A DNA stretch of 64,000 nt from an uncultured Lentibacter sp. (GTDB lineage Bacteria; Pseudomonadota; Alphaproteobacteria; Rhodobacterales; Rhodobacteraceae): NCBI RefSeq assembly GCF_937123735.1, contig NZ_CAKZKL010000027.1:1-64000 (forward strand), in the 5' to 3' direction. Under the pieces are notes generated by a model that saw only the letters and a list, made by a program, of their open reading frames with translations, was not told the origin of the DNA and ran no database searches. The stretch's first letter is position 1. Each line of letters starts with the position of its first letter. A program made the translations under genes and the position numbers. This document shows, one piece after another, positions 47,568-57,213 of the stretch.

Positions 47568-48371
47568 TTAACCGATCCGGCCGGTGATATAACTTTCGGT
47601 GCGCGGGTCCGAGGGCTTGGTGAAAATCTGCGAGGTATCGCCAAATTCGACAAGGTTGCCGAGGTGGAAGAAGGCGGTTTTCTGGCTCACGCGGGCGGCC
47701 TGTTGCATGGAGTGGGTCACGATCACGACAGAATAGTCGCGGCGCAGCTCGTCGATCAGCTCCTCGACCTGTGCTGTGGCAATCGGGTCAAGAGCAGAGC
47801 AAGGCTCATCCATCAAGAGCACCTCGGGAGAAGTTGCAATCGCGCGGGCAATGCACAGGCGCTGTTGCTGTCCGCCCGACAGCCCCGTTCCGGGCGCAAG
47901 CAGACGGTCCTTGACCTCACCCCAGAGCGCGGCCCGCTTAAGAGCGGTTTCGACGATCTCATCTAGCTCGGCTTTGGTGCGGGCGAGGCCGTGAATTTTG
48001 GGGCCGTAGGCCACATTGTCATAGATCGACTTTGGAAAGGGGTTGGGCTTTTGAAACACCATGCCCACCTTGGCGCGCAGCTGCACCGGGTCCACCTTGG
48101 CGTCATAGATGTCTTCGCCATCCAGCAGGATGTCGCCTGTGACGCGACAGACATCAATCGTGTCGTTCATCCGGTTGAGGCAGCGCAGAAAGGTTGATTT
48201 GCCGCAGCCTGACGGGCCGATAAAGGCGGTGACTGTATTATCGGCGATATCCACGCTGACATCCTTGATGGCGTGGGTTTCGCCGTAATAGACCTGACAG
48301 TTGCGGGCCGTGATTTTGAGGGAAGTCTGGGTCACGTCTTGCTCCGAATTGGGGGCTGATGCATCATACAC
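47568..48371 (-). CDS. pstB: Phosphate ABC transporter ATPase PstB
   Basis: A 267-residue ATPase that energises PstCA. It has Walker [10 protein letters not shown] (52-60), signature [14 protein letters not shown], Walker [14 protein letters not shown] and the H loop VTHSMQQA. It lies 15 bases downstream of pstA. Confidence 0.98.
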   Translation of the reverse strand: MYDASAPNSEQDVTQTSLKITARNCQVYYGETHAIKDVSVDIADNTVTAFIGPSGCGKSTFLRCLNRMNDTIDVCRVTGDILLDGEDIYDAKVDPVQLRAKVGMVFQKPNPFPKSIYDNVAYGPKIHGLARTKAELDEIVETALKRAALWGEVKDRLLAPGTGLSGGQQQRLCIARAIATSPEVLLMDEPCSALDPIATAQVEELIDELRRDYSVVIVTHSMQQAARVSQKTAFFHLGNLVEFGDTSQIFTKPSDPRTESYITGRIG

Positions 48372-48386
48372 GGGTGTTGGCCTTTC

Positions 48387-49745
48387 TTACCAGCGGCGCT
48401 CGAATTTGCGGCGCAAGAGGATGGCGGCGGTGTTCATCACGATCAGGAAGACCAGCAATACGATGATCGCTCCTGAGGCGCGTTCAACAAAGGCAGGGTC
48501 GCCGCGCTGTGTCCAGTTGTAAACCTGAACCGGCAAGGCGGCGGCGGGGTCAAACAGCCCCTCGGGCGGGCCTGCCGGATATTCGCGCACAAAGGCAACC
48601 ATCCCGATCAGGAGCAGCGGCGCGGTTTCGCCAAGGGCCTGAGCAAGGCCGATGATGGCCCCCGTCAGAATACCCGGCATGGCAAGTGGCAAGACGTGGT
48701 GAAAGATCGACTGCATCTTGGAGGCCCCCACGCCGAGGGCCGCATCGCGGATCGAGGGTGGCACCGATTTGAGCGCCGCCCGAGTGGCGATGATGATGGT
48801 TGGCAGGGTCATCAAGGTGAGCACGAGTCCGCCGACAATCGGCGCGGATTGTGGCAGGCCAACCAGATTGATGAAAATCGCGAGGCCGAGGATACCGAAG
48901 ACAATCGAGGGCACGGCGGCCAGATTGGAGATATTCACTTCGATCAGATCGGTGAAGCGGTTTTTCGGCGCGAATTCTTCAAGATAGATCGAGGCCGCAA
49001 CGCCAAGGGGCAGAGACAGGCACAGCACAATCAGCATCATATAGATCGAGCCGAGGATCGCCACGCCCAGCCCGGCGGCTTCAGGGCGGGTGTCGGAGGC
49101 GTCGGGGGCTGTGAAAAACGCCCAGTTGAACTTTGTCTCCAGCACGCCCGCCGCTTTGAGCTGATCGGCGAATGCGAGTTGCTCGGGCGAAATATTGCGG
49201 TCCAGAGCGGCGCTCTCCATGGTAACGCGGCCCTTGAAATAGCCGTCAATCCGCCCGTTTGCGAGCAGGCTGAAGGACACCGTTTGACCGATCTTCTCGG
49301 GCGAGGCCAAGACAAAGTTGCGCAGCGTCGCCGGCGCTTCTTTAGAGACCATCTGGCCGAGCGCCTTGGCCGGGAGCGCGGATGTGTCCACGCCGGCCTC
49401 CTTGGCGGCACCCTGCATGGCGGCCTGAATGAGCGGCGCATAGCCAAAGGTCGAGACTTTGGCGATCTGGGCCAGATCGCCGCTGCCGGTTTTGTCCAGC
49501 TTGGCAGGGTCGAGAAACACCTCGACCTGAAGATAGGTCTGCTTGAACGCGCTCAGACCATTGGAGAGGATCGAGCCGAGCAGACCCACGAGCGCCAGCA
49601 TCCCGAGCGCCACGGCCAGAAGGCCGAGCCTGCGAAAGCGTGTTTCGGAGGCGTTGCGCGTCTTGGTGCGCGCATCCTGCACAAGCAGCGAGCCATGCCG
49701 CTTGCGAGCAGCCTCAGGCGCGGCGGCGGCGGTGATATCGTTCAT
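48387..49745 (-). CDS. pstA: Phosphate ABC transporter permease PstA, long form
   Basis: A 452-residue permease. The C-terminal 270 residues are the usual six-helix PstA core with the EAA loop (ALGVGASKMQSIFHHVLPLAMPG). The extra 150 N-terminal residues match the DUF3333 extension seen in alphaproteobacterial PstA, including a membrane helix near 40-60 and an extracytoplasmic domain. Overlaps pstC by 4 bases. Confidence 0.95.
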   Translation of the reverse strand: MNDITAAAAPEAARKRHGSLLVQDARTKTRNASETRFRRLGLLAVALGMLALVGLLGSILSNGLSAFKQTYLQVEVFLDPAKLDKTGSGDLAQIAKVSTFGYAPLIQAAMQGAAKEAGVDTSALPAKALGQMVSKEAPATLRNFVLASPEKIGQTVSFSLLANGRIDGYFKGRVTMESAALDRNISPEQLAFADQLKAAGVLETKFNWAFFTAPDASDTRPEAAGLGVAILGSIYMMLIVLCLSLPLGVAASIYLEEFAPKNRFTDLIEVNISNLAAVPSIVFGILGLAIFINLVGLPQSAPIVGGLVLTLMTLPTIIIATRAALKSVPPSIRDAALGVGASKMQSIFHHVLPLAMPGILTGAIIGLAQALGETAPLLLIGMVAFVREYPAGPPEGLFDPAAALPVQVYNWTQRGDPAFVERASGAIIVLLVFLIVMNTAAILLRRKFERRW

Positions 49746-51202
49746 TCGTATTGCTCCCGATATTTGCGCACGACGGAAAGGGCAATGATATTAAGGCCCA
49801 ATGTGAAGACAAAGAGGGTGAGGCCAAGCGCGAAGGCGACAAGCGTTTCGGGGCTGGCAAATTCGGTATCCCCTGTGAGCTGGCTGACAATCTTGACGGT
49901 CACGGTTGTCATCGCCTCAAACGGGTTGAGGCCGAGCTTGGCTGCGGCCCCTGCCCCCATCACAACAATCATGGTCTCGCCAATCGCGCGGCTTGCAGCC
50001 AGCAGCACAGCCCCCACAACGCCGGGCAGCGCCGCCGGCAGGATCACTTGCTTGATGGTTTCCGACCGCGTGGCGCCCAGCCCGTAGGAACCATCCCGCA
50101 TGGCTTGGGGCACCGCATTGATAATGTCATCCGAAAGCGAGGACACAAACGGGATGAGCATGATCCCCATGACCAGCCCGGCGGTCAAAACCGAAGACGA
50201 CGAGCTTCCCAGCCCGAGCGGAGAGGCGATATAGTCGCGCAGAAACGGTCCTACTGTGATCAGTGCGAAGAGACCGTAAACAATGGTTGGAATGCCCGCG
50301 AGAACCTCGATCGCCGGTTTGGCGACCGAGCGCAGAGGCTTGCTGGCATATTCGGCCAGATAAATCGCGATCATCAGCCCGATCGGCACCGCCACAACCA
50401 GCGCCAGAAAGCTCACATAAAGCGTGCCCCAGAGCAAGGGCAGGATCCCGAGATCGGAGCCGCCGCGGAACTGCGGGTTCCAGACCGTTGAGAAAAAGAA
50501 ATCTTTTGCCGGATACATCTTGAAGAAATTGATCGTCTCAAACAGCAGTGAGCCAAGAATGCCCACTGTCGTCAAAATCGCCACAAGCGAGGCACCGATC
50601 AGCAAGGACAGCACGAATGTTTCGCTGGTGTTGCGCGCCCGCGCTTGGGGGCGAATGCGCAGCAGAGTCGTTACAAAACAGCCAAGCGCCAGCGCGAGGG
50701 TCAGCACCGTCATCCAGAACCTGCCTGTGATCTCGGCACCGCGATAGGCTTTGGCTGCCTCAAACACCGCGCCTTGCACCTCTGATCCGATGGCCACGCC
50801 CACATCGCCAAGCTGTTTGCGGATATCGCTGGTTTCGACGCGCAGCGCCAGAAGATCATCCTCGGAGATATTTTGTGCCTCTTTCAAAGCATCGAGCCCG
50901 CCCGCAATCCGGCGCAGATCGGCCATCACAAGGCTGCGCGCCCCGCCCTCGGGAATGGCGCTGTCAGGGACCATGGCCGAAATCCGCGTCTCGATCAGAA
51001 CCGGCTGAACAAACAGCCAAGCCAGAAGACACAGAAGTGCAGGCACAGCCGAATAAAGCGCGACGGTCTGGCCGTAATAGCCCGGCAGGGAATGCAACCG
51101 CTGGCCTGTTGCCTTTGCCACCGCCAAGGCCCGCTTGCGCCCGAGCAGGTAGCCAACCACGCCGAGGCCCAGAACGAGGAGAAAGAGAGAGCTTGTGGTC
51201 AT
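49742..51202 (-). CDS. pstC: Phosphate ABC transporter permease PstC, long form
   Basis: A 486-residue permease, longer than the 319-residue E. coli protein because of an N-terminal region with several helices and a periplasmic domain. The conserved C-terminal core has the EAA-type loop (YGLGATRSETIKQVILPAALPG). With PstA it forms the channel. It lies 63 bp after pstS, with a stable hairpin in the gap. Confidence 0.95.
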   Translation of the reverse strand: MTTSSLFLLVLGLGVVGYLLGRKRALAVAKATGQRLHSLPGYYGQTVALYSAVPALLCLLAWLFVQPVLIETRISAMVPDSAIPEGGARSLVMADLRRIAGGLDALKEAQNISEDDLLALRVETSDIRKQLGDVGVAIGSEVQGAVFEAAKAYRGAEITGRFWMTVLTLALALGCFVTTLLRIRPQARARNTSETFVLSLLIGASLVAILTTVGILGSLLFETINFFKMYPAKDFFFSTVWNPQFRGGSDLGILPLLWGTLYVSFLALVVAVPIGLMIAIYLAEYASKPLRSVAKPAIEVLAGIPTIVYGLFALITVGPFLRDYIASPLGLGSSSSSVLTAGLVMGIMLIPFVSSLSDDIINAVPQAMRDGSYGLGATRSETIKQVILPAALPGVVGAVLLAASRAIGETMIVVMGAGAAAKLGLNPFEAMTTVTVKIVSQLTGDTEFASPETLVAFALGLTLFVFTLGLNIIALSVVRKYREQYE

Positions 51203-51226
51203 GGCGCATCCTGCGAAAGAAGAGAA

Positions 51227-51250
51227 GGAGCGGCACTCAAGCGCCGCTCC
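51227..51250 (-). terminator. pstS-pstC intercistronic hairpin (attenuator candidate)
   Basis: Perfect 8-bp stem GGAGCGGC / GCCGCTCC with an 8-nt loop directly downstream of pstS, followed on the reverse strand by a pyrimidine stretch (TTCTCTTCTTTC). It probably reduces read-through or protects pstS mRNA, giving more PstS than PstCAB. Confidence 0.6.
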
Positions 51251-51265
51251 CCGATGTGTGAAGGC

Positions 51266-52306
51266 TTAGTTCAGTGGCGCCATAGGAACGCGGTTTGCCA
51301 CCATGTCCTGAGTTTTTGCAAGCTCAGGGTCAGAGACAAGCCCATAGGCCGCAAGCGGGCCATCGGGGCCAGCGATTTCGTCAGAGACGAAAAACTCGAT
51401 ATAGGCCTGCATCCCTGGGATCACGTCGAGATGGGCGTTCTTGACGTAGAAATAGAGCGGACGCGAGACGGGGTATTCGCCAGTCGAGATTGAGTCGACC
51501 GAAGGCACAACGCCGCCCATGGTTGCGACTTGCAGCTTGTCGGTGTTGTTCTGGTAGAACGACAGGCCAAACACGCCGATGCCGTTTTTATTGGCGTCCA
51601 CGCGGGCGAGTGTTTCGGTATAGTCGCCGTCAATGTCGATCGACTTGCCATCGGTGCGAAGCTGCATACAGGCTTTTTCTGCGGCTTTCTTATCGCCGCC
51701 GTTTGCCGCCATATGGGCGTCAAAAGTGCCGTTTTCTTCACAGCCAGCCACGATCACCTTGTCGTCAAAGACTTCGCGCGTGCCGTGCTTTGTTCCGGGC
51801 ACAAAGGCCAGAATATCTTCGGCGGGCAGCGCGCTGTTAACTTCGGCCCATGTGGTGTTTGTGTTGGCGCTCAACACGCCGTCTTTGGCGACTTCGGCGG
51901 CCAGCGCGCTGTGCCAGTCGGCAGGTGTAAAGGCATAGGCCGGACCGGAAATATCGGAGGCAAAGACGATTCCGTCATAGCCGATGCGCACTTCCATGAT
52001 TTCTGTCACGCCATTTGAGGCGCAGAGATCAATGTCGGATTGCTTGATTTTTGAAGATGAGTTGGCGATGTCGATTGTGTTTTCACCGACGCCTTCACAC
52101 AGCTTCTTACGGCCCGCGCCCGAACCGCCGGATTCGACAACAGGTGTCGGGAAGTCAAAGTTTTCACCGAAGGCCTCGGCAACGATGGCCGCATAGGGCA
52201 GAACAGTGGAAGAACCGGCGATCTGCACGTTGTCGCGGGCGGCGGCCGATGTTGTGGCGGCTGCAAACAGGGCAACGGCGGAAACGGCTGTTTTTGCGTA
52301 TGACAT
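51266..52306 (-). CDS. pstS: Phosphate-binding protein PstS
   Basis: A 346-residue periplasmic binding protein. The signal peptide ends near SAAA (about residue 23). The phosphate-binding loops AGSSTVLPY and ESGGSGAGRKKLCEG are clear, and DIANSSSKIK follows. It is the first gene after the Pho box and is followed by a hairpin that may raise its share of transcript. Confidence 0.97.
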   Translation of the reverse strand: MSYAKTAVSAVALFAAATTSAAARDNVQIAGSSTVLPYAAIVAEAFGENFDFPTPVVESGGSGAGRKKLCEGVGENTIDIANSSSKIKQSDIDLCASNGVTEIMEVRIGYDGIVFASDISGPAYAFTPADWHSALAAEVAKDGVLSANTNTTWAEVNSALPAEDILAFVPGTKHGTREVFDDKVIVAGCEENGTFDAHMAANGGDKKAAEKACMQLRTDGKSIDIDGDYTETLARVDANKNGIGVFGLSFYQNNTDKLQVATMGGVVPSVDSISTGEYPVSRPLYFYVKNAHLDVIPGMQAYIEFFVSDEIAGPDGPLAAYGLVSDPELAKTQDMVANRVPMAPLN

Positions 52307-52386
52307 TTGTCACTCCTAGGTCAGGTTTCTGGCCCCTGCGATCAGGCGCCTTGCCCCGCTTGTTAGGGGCGCGACACGATGCTTTT

Positions 52387-52415
52387 GTGACAGCTATGTA
52401 ACAGTTTGATGACAC
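52387..52415 (-). promoter_or_regulatory. Pho box (three 11-bp units) upstream of pstS
   Basis: Read on the reverse strand: GTGTCAT-CAAA-CTGTTAC-ATAG-CTGTCAC. These are three 7-bp repeats separated by 4-bp AT-rich spacers, the PhoB-binding format. It lies about 80-110 bp before the pstS start, between phoR and pstS. Confidence 0.9.
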
Positions 52416-52440
52416 AGGTCTAGAGTTCTGTAATAAAACA

Positions 52441-53502
52441 CTAAATCTCGACACCCAAGGGAAGCAACACGCTAAATTCGGTGCCTTTGCCCAGTTCTGA
52501 TTCGATTTTGAGGCGGCCACGGTGGCGCTGAACGATGTGTTTCACGATGGCAAGGCCCAGACCGGTTCCGCCGACTTCGCGCGAGCGGTGCGAATCAACC
52601 CGGTAAAAGCGCTCCGTCAGACGCGGAATATGGTGCGGGTCGATCCCCGCGCCAAAATCGGTGACGCTGACGAGCACGCCAGGCTGGCCGCGTAGAGCGG
52701 GCTGGCCATCGATGCGGCGCAGATTGAGCACGACTTTGCCGCCGGAGCCGCCATATTTGATCGCGTTTTCCACCAGATTGGTGAAAACCTGCAACAACTG
52801 GTCGGCATGAGCCAAAAGCGTGATCGGTTCGGCGGGCAGCTCGGCGACAAGCTCCACATCCGCCTCCTCTGCGCGAGTCGCAAATGTGGTGCGCACCGAG
52901 GCCAGCAACGGCCCAAGCTCGACCCTGTCCCGCAGCGGCAGGCGTTCTTCTGCCTCGACACGGCTCAGCGAGAGCAGATCGCTCACCAGACGCTCCATGC
53001 GGGCGGCTTCAGAGGCCATGATCTCCAAAAATTGCGCGTGCGCGACGCTGTCGTCTCGGGCGGGGCCTTGCAGGGTCTCGATGAAACCCATGAGCGCGGT
53101 CAGAGGCGTGCGCAGCTCATGGCTGACATTGGCCACAAAATCGCGGCGCATCTGGCCGGCGTGCTCCAGATCAGAAATGTCCAGAAAGCTGACCAGCACG
53201 CTGCCCTCAGTGCCGCTCGGGGCGGTAAAAGCCTCATAAACGCTTTCCTTGCCGCCAGATTGCGCCAGATAGCGGGTTTTGCGCGGGGTGCCGTCCTTGA
53301 GGGTGGCCTCCAGCGCCTCAACCAGCGCCGGCTGGCGCAGGACGGCCACATAGGGCTGCCCCTCTGCCACGGTGCTTGCGAGAAGCTCGCGCATATGGGG
53401 ATTGGCGCTGAGCACGCGGCCATCAGCTGTGATGAGCAGCGCCGGGATCGGAAACGCCGCAAGCAGCGCGGCGGCGGATTGGCTTGGGAGAGGGTCAGAC
53501 AT
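52441..53502 (-). CDS. phoR: Phosphate regulon sensor kinase PhoR, soluble form
   Basis: A 353-residue histidine kinase. The N-terminal PAS domain (FPIPALLITADGRVLSANPH) is followed by HisKA with His128 in NVSHELRTPL and HATPase_c (NLVENAIKYGGSG, GGTGLGLAIV). No membrane helix is visible, unlike E. coli PhoR, which is anchored. It is upstream of pstS and separated from phoB by the whole pst operon. It overlaps no other gene. Confidence 0.93.
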   Translation of the reverse strand: MSDPLPSQSAAALLAAFPIPALLITADGRVLSANPHMRELLASTVAEGQPYVAVLRQPALVEALEATLKDGTPRKTRYLAQSGGKESVYEAFTAPSGTEGSVLVSFLDISDLEHAGQMRRDFVANVSHELRTPLTALMGFIETLQGPARDDSVAHAQFLEIMASEAARMERLVSDLLSLSRVEAEERLPLRDRVELGPLLASVRTTFATRAEEADVELVAELPAEPITLLAHADQLLQVFTNLVENAIKYGGSGGKVVLNLRRIDGQPALRGQPGVLVSVTDFGAGIDPHHIPRLTERFYRVDSHRSREVGGTGLGLAIVKHIVQRHRGRLKIESELGKGTEFSVLLPLGVEI

Positions 53503-53766
53503 TTGGCAGGGTTCCGTCTCGGCTCAGATCCAGTGGGCACAGGCAGAACGGAGGCAGGATCACAGCCCCGCGCTTCCGGCGCTCGCGCATTTTATGGGTT
53601 TTGGCGGGGTTTGCAATTCCACAAAATAGGGAAGTGGCACACCCCGCAGCGGCGGGCCATGCTATGGCTGTCGTTAGGACACCGCACCACCCAGGGGGGG
53701 GAACTGTGGGGATAGGCGGGCCACGCGACATGTTGAACGGTAATTTTTTATGAGGATCCGGACCAG

Positions 53767-54177
53767 ATGAGCTTTATTTCGCTGCCAGTGAAGCCGAAAA
53801 TCGTGATTATAACCTCCAGTGGCGACACCGCCCCTGCCCTTGCACCCGAATGGGTTGAGGCCCGCGTGCCTTTGGCGCATCTGACGCTTTTTGCAAAGCG
53901 GGTTGCGCCCCCTGCGGCCTACATGGGCTGGCTGATTGGGCGTGATTATGACGCCTTTGACAGCGCCCAAGCGCTTGTGAAGGGTGGCTTTGCCGGGCGC
54001 TGCCTTCTGGTCAGCCGGACCTCCCTGCCGCGGCCCGAGATGGTCTTGAGCGAGCTATCGGGCGCGTTTCCCGAGCTGTCCTTCTCGCTCTGGAGTGCCG
54101 CCAAAGCCGCCACGCTGGCCCAGGCCTATTGTGAAGCGCTCAGCTTTGCCCGCCCTGTCACGCCGCTGCCGGCCTAG
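53767..54177 (+). CDS. Hypothetical protein, unrecognised
   Basis: A 136-residue protein I cannot place. It begins [20 protein letters not shown] and reads like a small alpha/beta domain: alternating hydrophobic strands ([16 protein letters not shown]) and helices. It has no signal peptide, membrane segment or cysteine pair. GAGGATCCGGACCAG precedes the ATG. The reading frame is high in Ala, Pro and Leu like its neighbours. It is divergent from phoR (264 bp) and convergent, with a 4-base overlap, with the gamma-carbonic anhydrase gene. Confidence 0.7.
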   Translation: MSFISLPVKPKIVIITSSGDTAPALAPEWVEARVPLAHLTLFAKRVAPPAAYMGWLIGRDYDAFDSAQALVKGGFAGRCLLVSRTSLPRPEMVLSELSGAFPELSFSLWSAAKAATLAQAYCEALSFARPVTPLPA

Positions 54178-54695
54178 AGCGCCACGAGCGCGGCGCGAAA
54201 GCGGCGCATGTTCTGCTGGTAGTGTTCTGCACTGGCTGTCAGCCGGGCGTGGGCCGCGCTGTCGAGGGTTTTCACCACTTTGCCGGGGCTGCCCATCACA
54301 AGGCTGCCATCCGGGATGACCTTGCCCTCGGTGATCAGCGCCCCTGCGCCGATCAGACAATTCTGCCCGATCACCGCGCCATTGAGCACGATCGCCCCCA
54401 TGCCGATCAGGGAATTGTCGCCAATCGTGCAGCCATGCAGCATAACCTTATGGCCAATGGTGCAGTTTTTCCCGATGGTGAGCGGATACCCCTGATCAAT
54501 ATGCATCACGGTGTTTTCCTGCACATTCGTGCCTGCACCGATGGTGATGCGCTCGTGATCGGCGCGGATGGTGGCCCCAAACCAGACAGACGCCCCCGCC
54601 TCTAGCACCACATCTCCGATCAGGTTGGCATCGGGGGCCACCCATGTGTCCGGGTCAATTTGCGGGGCCTTGTCGCCCAGAGCGTAAAGGGTCAT
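54174..54695 (-). CDS. Gamma-class carbonic anhydrase family protein
   Basis: A 173-residue left-handed beta-helix hexapeptide-repeat protein. The three metal-ligand histidines are recognisable as H65, H82 and H87 in [16 protein letters not shown]. Many bacterial members (YrdA/PaaY group) are of uncertain activity. It overlaps gmk by 4 bases, last gene of yicC-gmk-CA. Confidence 0.92.
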   Translation of the reverse strand: MTLYALGDKAPQIDPDTWVAPDANLIGDVVLEAGASVWFGATIRADHERITIGAGTNVQENTVMHIDQGYPLTIGKNCTIGHKVMLHGCTIGDNSLIGMGAIVLNGAVIGQNCLIGAGALITEGKVIPDGSLVMGSPGKVVKTLDSAAHARLTASAEHYQQNMRRFRAALVAL

Positions 54696-55333
54696 TGCAT
54701 ATCCTCAAATTCGGCTTGCAGCTTGCGCACATGGTCCACAAGCTTAGGCTGTTGAATCCGCCGGTGGCGACGGCTCGTGATGATGGTTTTCAGGCGCTCT
54801 TCGGTGGCGTCCAGATCTTCGTTGATGAGCACATAATCATAGGCGTCCCAGCGGCTGATCTCGTCCCAGCTCTTGCGCATCCGCTTTTCGATCACCTCCG
54901 CAGAGTCCTGCCCACGGCTCACAAGCCGGCGGTGCAGCTCCTTGATCGAGGGCGGCAAAATAAAGATGCTGAGCGTATGGGCGCCGAGGGCGGAATTGCG
55001 GATCTGCTGTGCGCCCTGCCAGTCGATGTCAAAGAGCACGTCCTTGCCTTGCCCGATTGCCGCTTCGACGGGCGCGCGCGGGGAGCCGTAGAAATTGCCA
55101 AAGACATGGGCATGCTCCAGCATCCCTTCTTCGGCGACGGTTTTCTTGAAGGCTTCCTCGGTCAGAAAATGGTAATCCGCCCCGTCGGTCTCGCCGTCAC
55201 GCGGGGCGCGGGTTGTGGCCGAGACCGAAAAGGAAATGCTCGGATCCCAGGCGATGAGCCGTTTGGAGAGGGTTGATTTGCCCGCGCCCGAGGGCGAGGA
55301 CAGAATGATCAGAAGGCCACGACGGTCGGACAT
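54692..55333 (-). CDS. gmk: Guanylate kinase
   Basis: Converts GMP to GDP. It is 213 residues with P-loop SPSGAGKST (residues 13-21) and the GMP-binding region [13 protein letters not shown] and [10 protein letters not shown]. It lies between yicC (3-base gap) and the gamma-carbonic anhydrase gene (overlap). Confidence 0.97.
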   Translation of the reverse strand: MSDRRGLLIILSSPSGAGKSTLSKRLIAWDPSISFSVSATTRAPRDGETDGADYHFLTEEAFKKTVAEEGMLEHAHVFGNFYGSPRAPVEAAIGQGKDVLFDIDWQGAQQIRNSALGAHTLSIFILPPSIKELHRRLVSRGQDSAEVIEKRMRKSWDEISRWDAYDYVLINEDLDATEERLKTIITSRRHRRIQQPKLVDHVRKLQAEFEDMQ

Positions 55334-55336
55334 GAT

Positions 55337-56224
55337 TTACTCCACGTTCTGGATTTGCTCGCGCATCTGCTCGATGACGGCTTTGAGATCAAGCCCGAGG
55401 CTTGTGAGGGCGCTCATTTGGGCTTTGGAACACAGCGTATTGGCCTCGCGGTTGAACTCCTGGGCCAGAAAATCGAGCTTGCGCCCGATGGCCCCGCCCT
55501 GCTCCAAAAGGGCGCGCGCCGCAGCGACATGGGCGTGCAGGCGGTCAAGTTCCTCGGTGATATCGGCTTTTACGGCCAGAAGGGCGAGCTCTTGGGCGAT
55601 GCGTGTTTCATCGACCTCAACCGCCTCCGCGACCCGCGCAAGGCTTGCCCGCAGCGCTTGGGCATGGGCGTCGCGGCGGGCCAGCGTGGCCTCAAAGGCG
55701 GCCTTGGTGAGGGCTTCTATTTCGTCAAGCTGAGCGCTGATCAGCCGCTCCAGCGCGGCCCCCTCAGTGTGGCGCATCTCCAGGAAACTGGCCAGCACGG
55801 GGCCAAAATCGCTCAGAAGCGCCGCCGCGAGCGGTGCGGGGTCATCTTCGCCGCTCTGCTGCTCCAAGACGCCACGCTGCGCGACAACCTGGCTCGCGGT
55901 GCTGGGCGCCAGCGACAGGCCCAGATCCATGGCGCGCTGTTCAACCGTTGCCATCGCGCTCAAAACCGCTTCCAGCTGGGCCATGTTGAGGGCCACTTCC
56001 GAGCTGGCCTCCTCTCGGGTCAGGCGCAGATTGACGGTGATATTGCCACGCGCTGTGGCTTTGGAGAGGGTGCTGCGCAGCTGGCTTTCCAGCCCGGTGA
56101 TCCAGTCGGGCACCCGAATGCGGATATCCTGCCCCTTGCCGTTGACCGCCCGCAGCTCCCAGCTCCAGCTGTGGGCTCCGTGGCTGCCCTTGCCCGAGGC
56201 AAAGCCTGTCATGGATGAGATCAC
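55337..56224 (-). CDS. YicC/YloC family endoribonuclease
   Basis: A 295-residue protein. The N-terminal YicC domain (SSMTGFASGKG, ELRAVNGKGQDIRIR) and the C-terminal DUF1732 segment (KLDFLAQEFNREANTLCSKA) are complete. The E. coli homologue is an endoribonuclease linked to RyhB turnover. It is the first gene of the yicC-gmk-CA unit, the usual genomic neighbour of gmk. Confidence 0.95.
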   Translation of the reverse strand: MISSMTGFASGKGSHGAHSWSWELRAVNGKGQDIRIRVPDWITGLESQLRSTLSKATARGNITVNLRLTREEASSEVALNMAQLEAVLSAMATVEQRAMDLGLSLAPSTASQVVAQRGVLEQQSGEDDPAPLAAALLSDFGPVLASFLEMRHTEGAALERLISAQLDEIEALTKAAFEATLARRDAHAQALRASLARVAEAVEVDETRIAQELALLAVKADITEELDRLHAHVAAARALLEQGGAIGRKLDFLAQEFNREANTLCSKAQMSALTSLGLDLKAVIEQMREQIQNVE

Positions 56225-56472
56225 GGTGCTGCTCCTTTTTCTTGCGGTTGGCCTGACTTACGCGCTCTGAGCGCCTAGGTGCAAGTCCTCTGGCGCGCCC
56301 GCACGCAGCCCAATTAACCATCTAATGCAATTTCGTTCAAATTTATGGGGCATTTGCGCTATAAAGGCGCTGTGAGTGCGCAGGGCCCTTGTTGGTCTGT
56401 GGCTGGGCCGTGGCCTGTCAGTGCCTCACGGGGTGGTGAAGCCGGGTGAGCCCGGTTTAGCGGGGTGACAAG

Positions 56473-57114
56473 ATGGACCAATCCGGAGTTGTGTTAACCA
56501 TGACCGAGCGGCTGATACCCAGACAGTATACGGCCTGTGCTCTGGTGGACGCCTATTGGGAGAGCCTGCGCCGGGGCGCAGCGCTGCCCCATCGCGGCGA
56601 TATCGACCCGCGCGGGATAGAGGATGCGCTCAACCACGCCTTTATTTTGGAAAGTCTCGGAGCCGGCCACGCCCGCATTCGCATTGCCGGGCTGCATTTG
56701 AATGAGACCATGGGCATGGAAGTGCGCGGGATGCCTATTGCGGCCCTGTTCAGCCCGGCCGCGCGCGAGGGCTTTGGCCGGGTGATCCGCCGGGTGCTCA
56801 ATGGCCCTGCCAAGATAAGCCTCACCCTGAAAGGGGCCGACCGCCCCACGACAAGCAACGCCAGGATGCTTCTGCTGCCGCTCTGTGATGACCAAGGGGT
56901 GGTGAACAGGATTTTGGGGACCTTTGAAACAAAGGGCACCTCGGGGCCAGCGCCGCAGCGCTTTGAAATTGTCTCCCTGACCAAGACAGAGCTGACCCTG
57001 CCCCAGACAGCGGGCCGCAATGACAGCTCCAAGCGCCCCGCCCACGACAGCCCGCCGCACCGCGCCGACAGCGGCTATCCAAGCTATTTGCGGCTGGTGA
57101 AAAGCGACGATTGA
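56473..57114 (+). CDS. PAS domain protein (PAS_5/DUF1457 type)
   Basis: A 213-residue single-PAS protein common in alphaproteobacteria. It has the family start RQYTACALVDAYWESLRRG and the core HAFILESLGAGHARIRIAG. It has no kinase or output domain, so it may sense or bind a ligand for another protein. The C-terminus is a low-complexity tail (KRPAHDSPPHRADSG). A TATAAA box at about 56371 suggests its own promoter in the 248-bp spacer. Confidence 0.85.
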   Translation: MDQSGVVLTMTERLIPRQYTACALVDAYWESLRRGAALPHRGDIDPRGIEDALNHAFILESLGAGHARIRIAGLHLNETMGMEVRGMPIAALFSPAAREGFGRVIRRVLNGPAKISLTLKGADRPTTSNARMLLLPLCDDQGVVNRILGTFETKGTSGPAPQRFEIVSLTKTELTLPQTAGRNDSSKRPAHDSPPHRADSGYPSYLRLVKSDD

Positions 57115-57156
57115 GCCAGACCCAAAAAAAATCCTGCCCCAACAGAAACCAGCCAT

Positions 57157-57193
57157 AAAAAAAGGCGCGCCCCGATCAGCTCGGCGCGCGCCT
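57157..57193 (-). terminator. Terminator of the DAHP synthase gene
   Basis: Reverse strand stem AGGCGCGC / GCGCGCCT with an extra CCGA / TCGG pairing inside, then seven T residues. It lies between the DAHP synthase stop and the convergent PAS gene. Confidence 0.85.
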
Positions 57194-57213
57194 CTTGGCT
57201 TCAACTTAACGCT

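Noticed and set aside
48696..50087. Forward 463-residue frame
   Set aside because: Opposite strand of pstA and pstC, rich in Gly, Arg and His, typical of an antisense shadow in GC-rich DNA.
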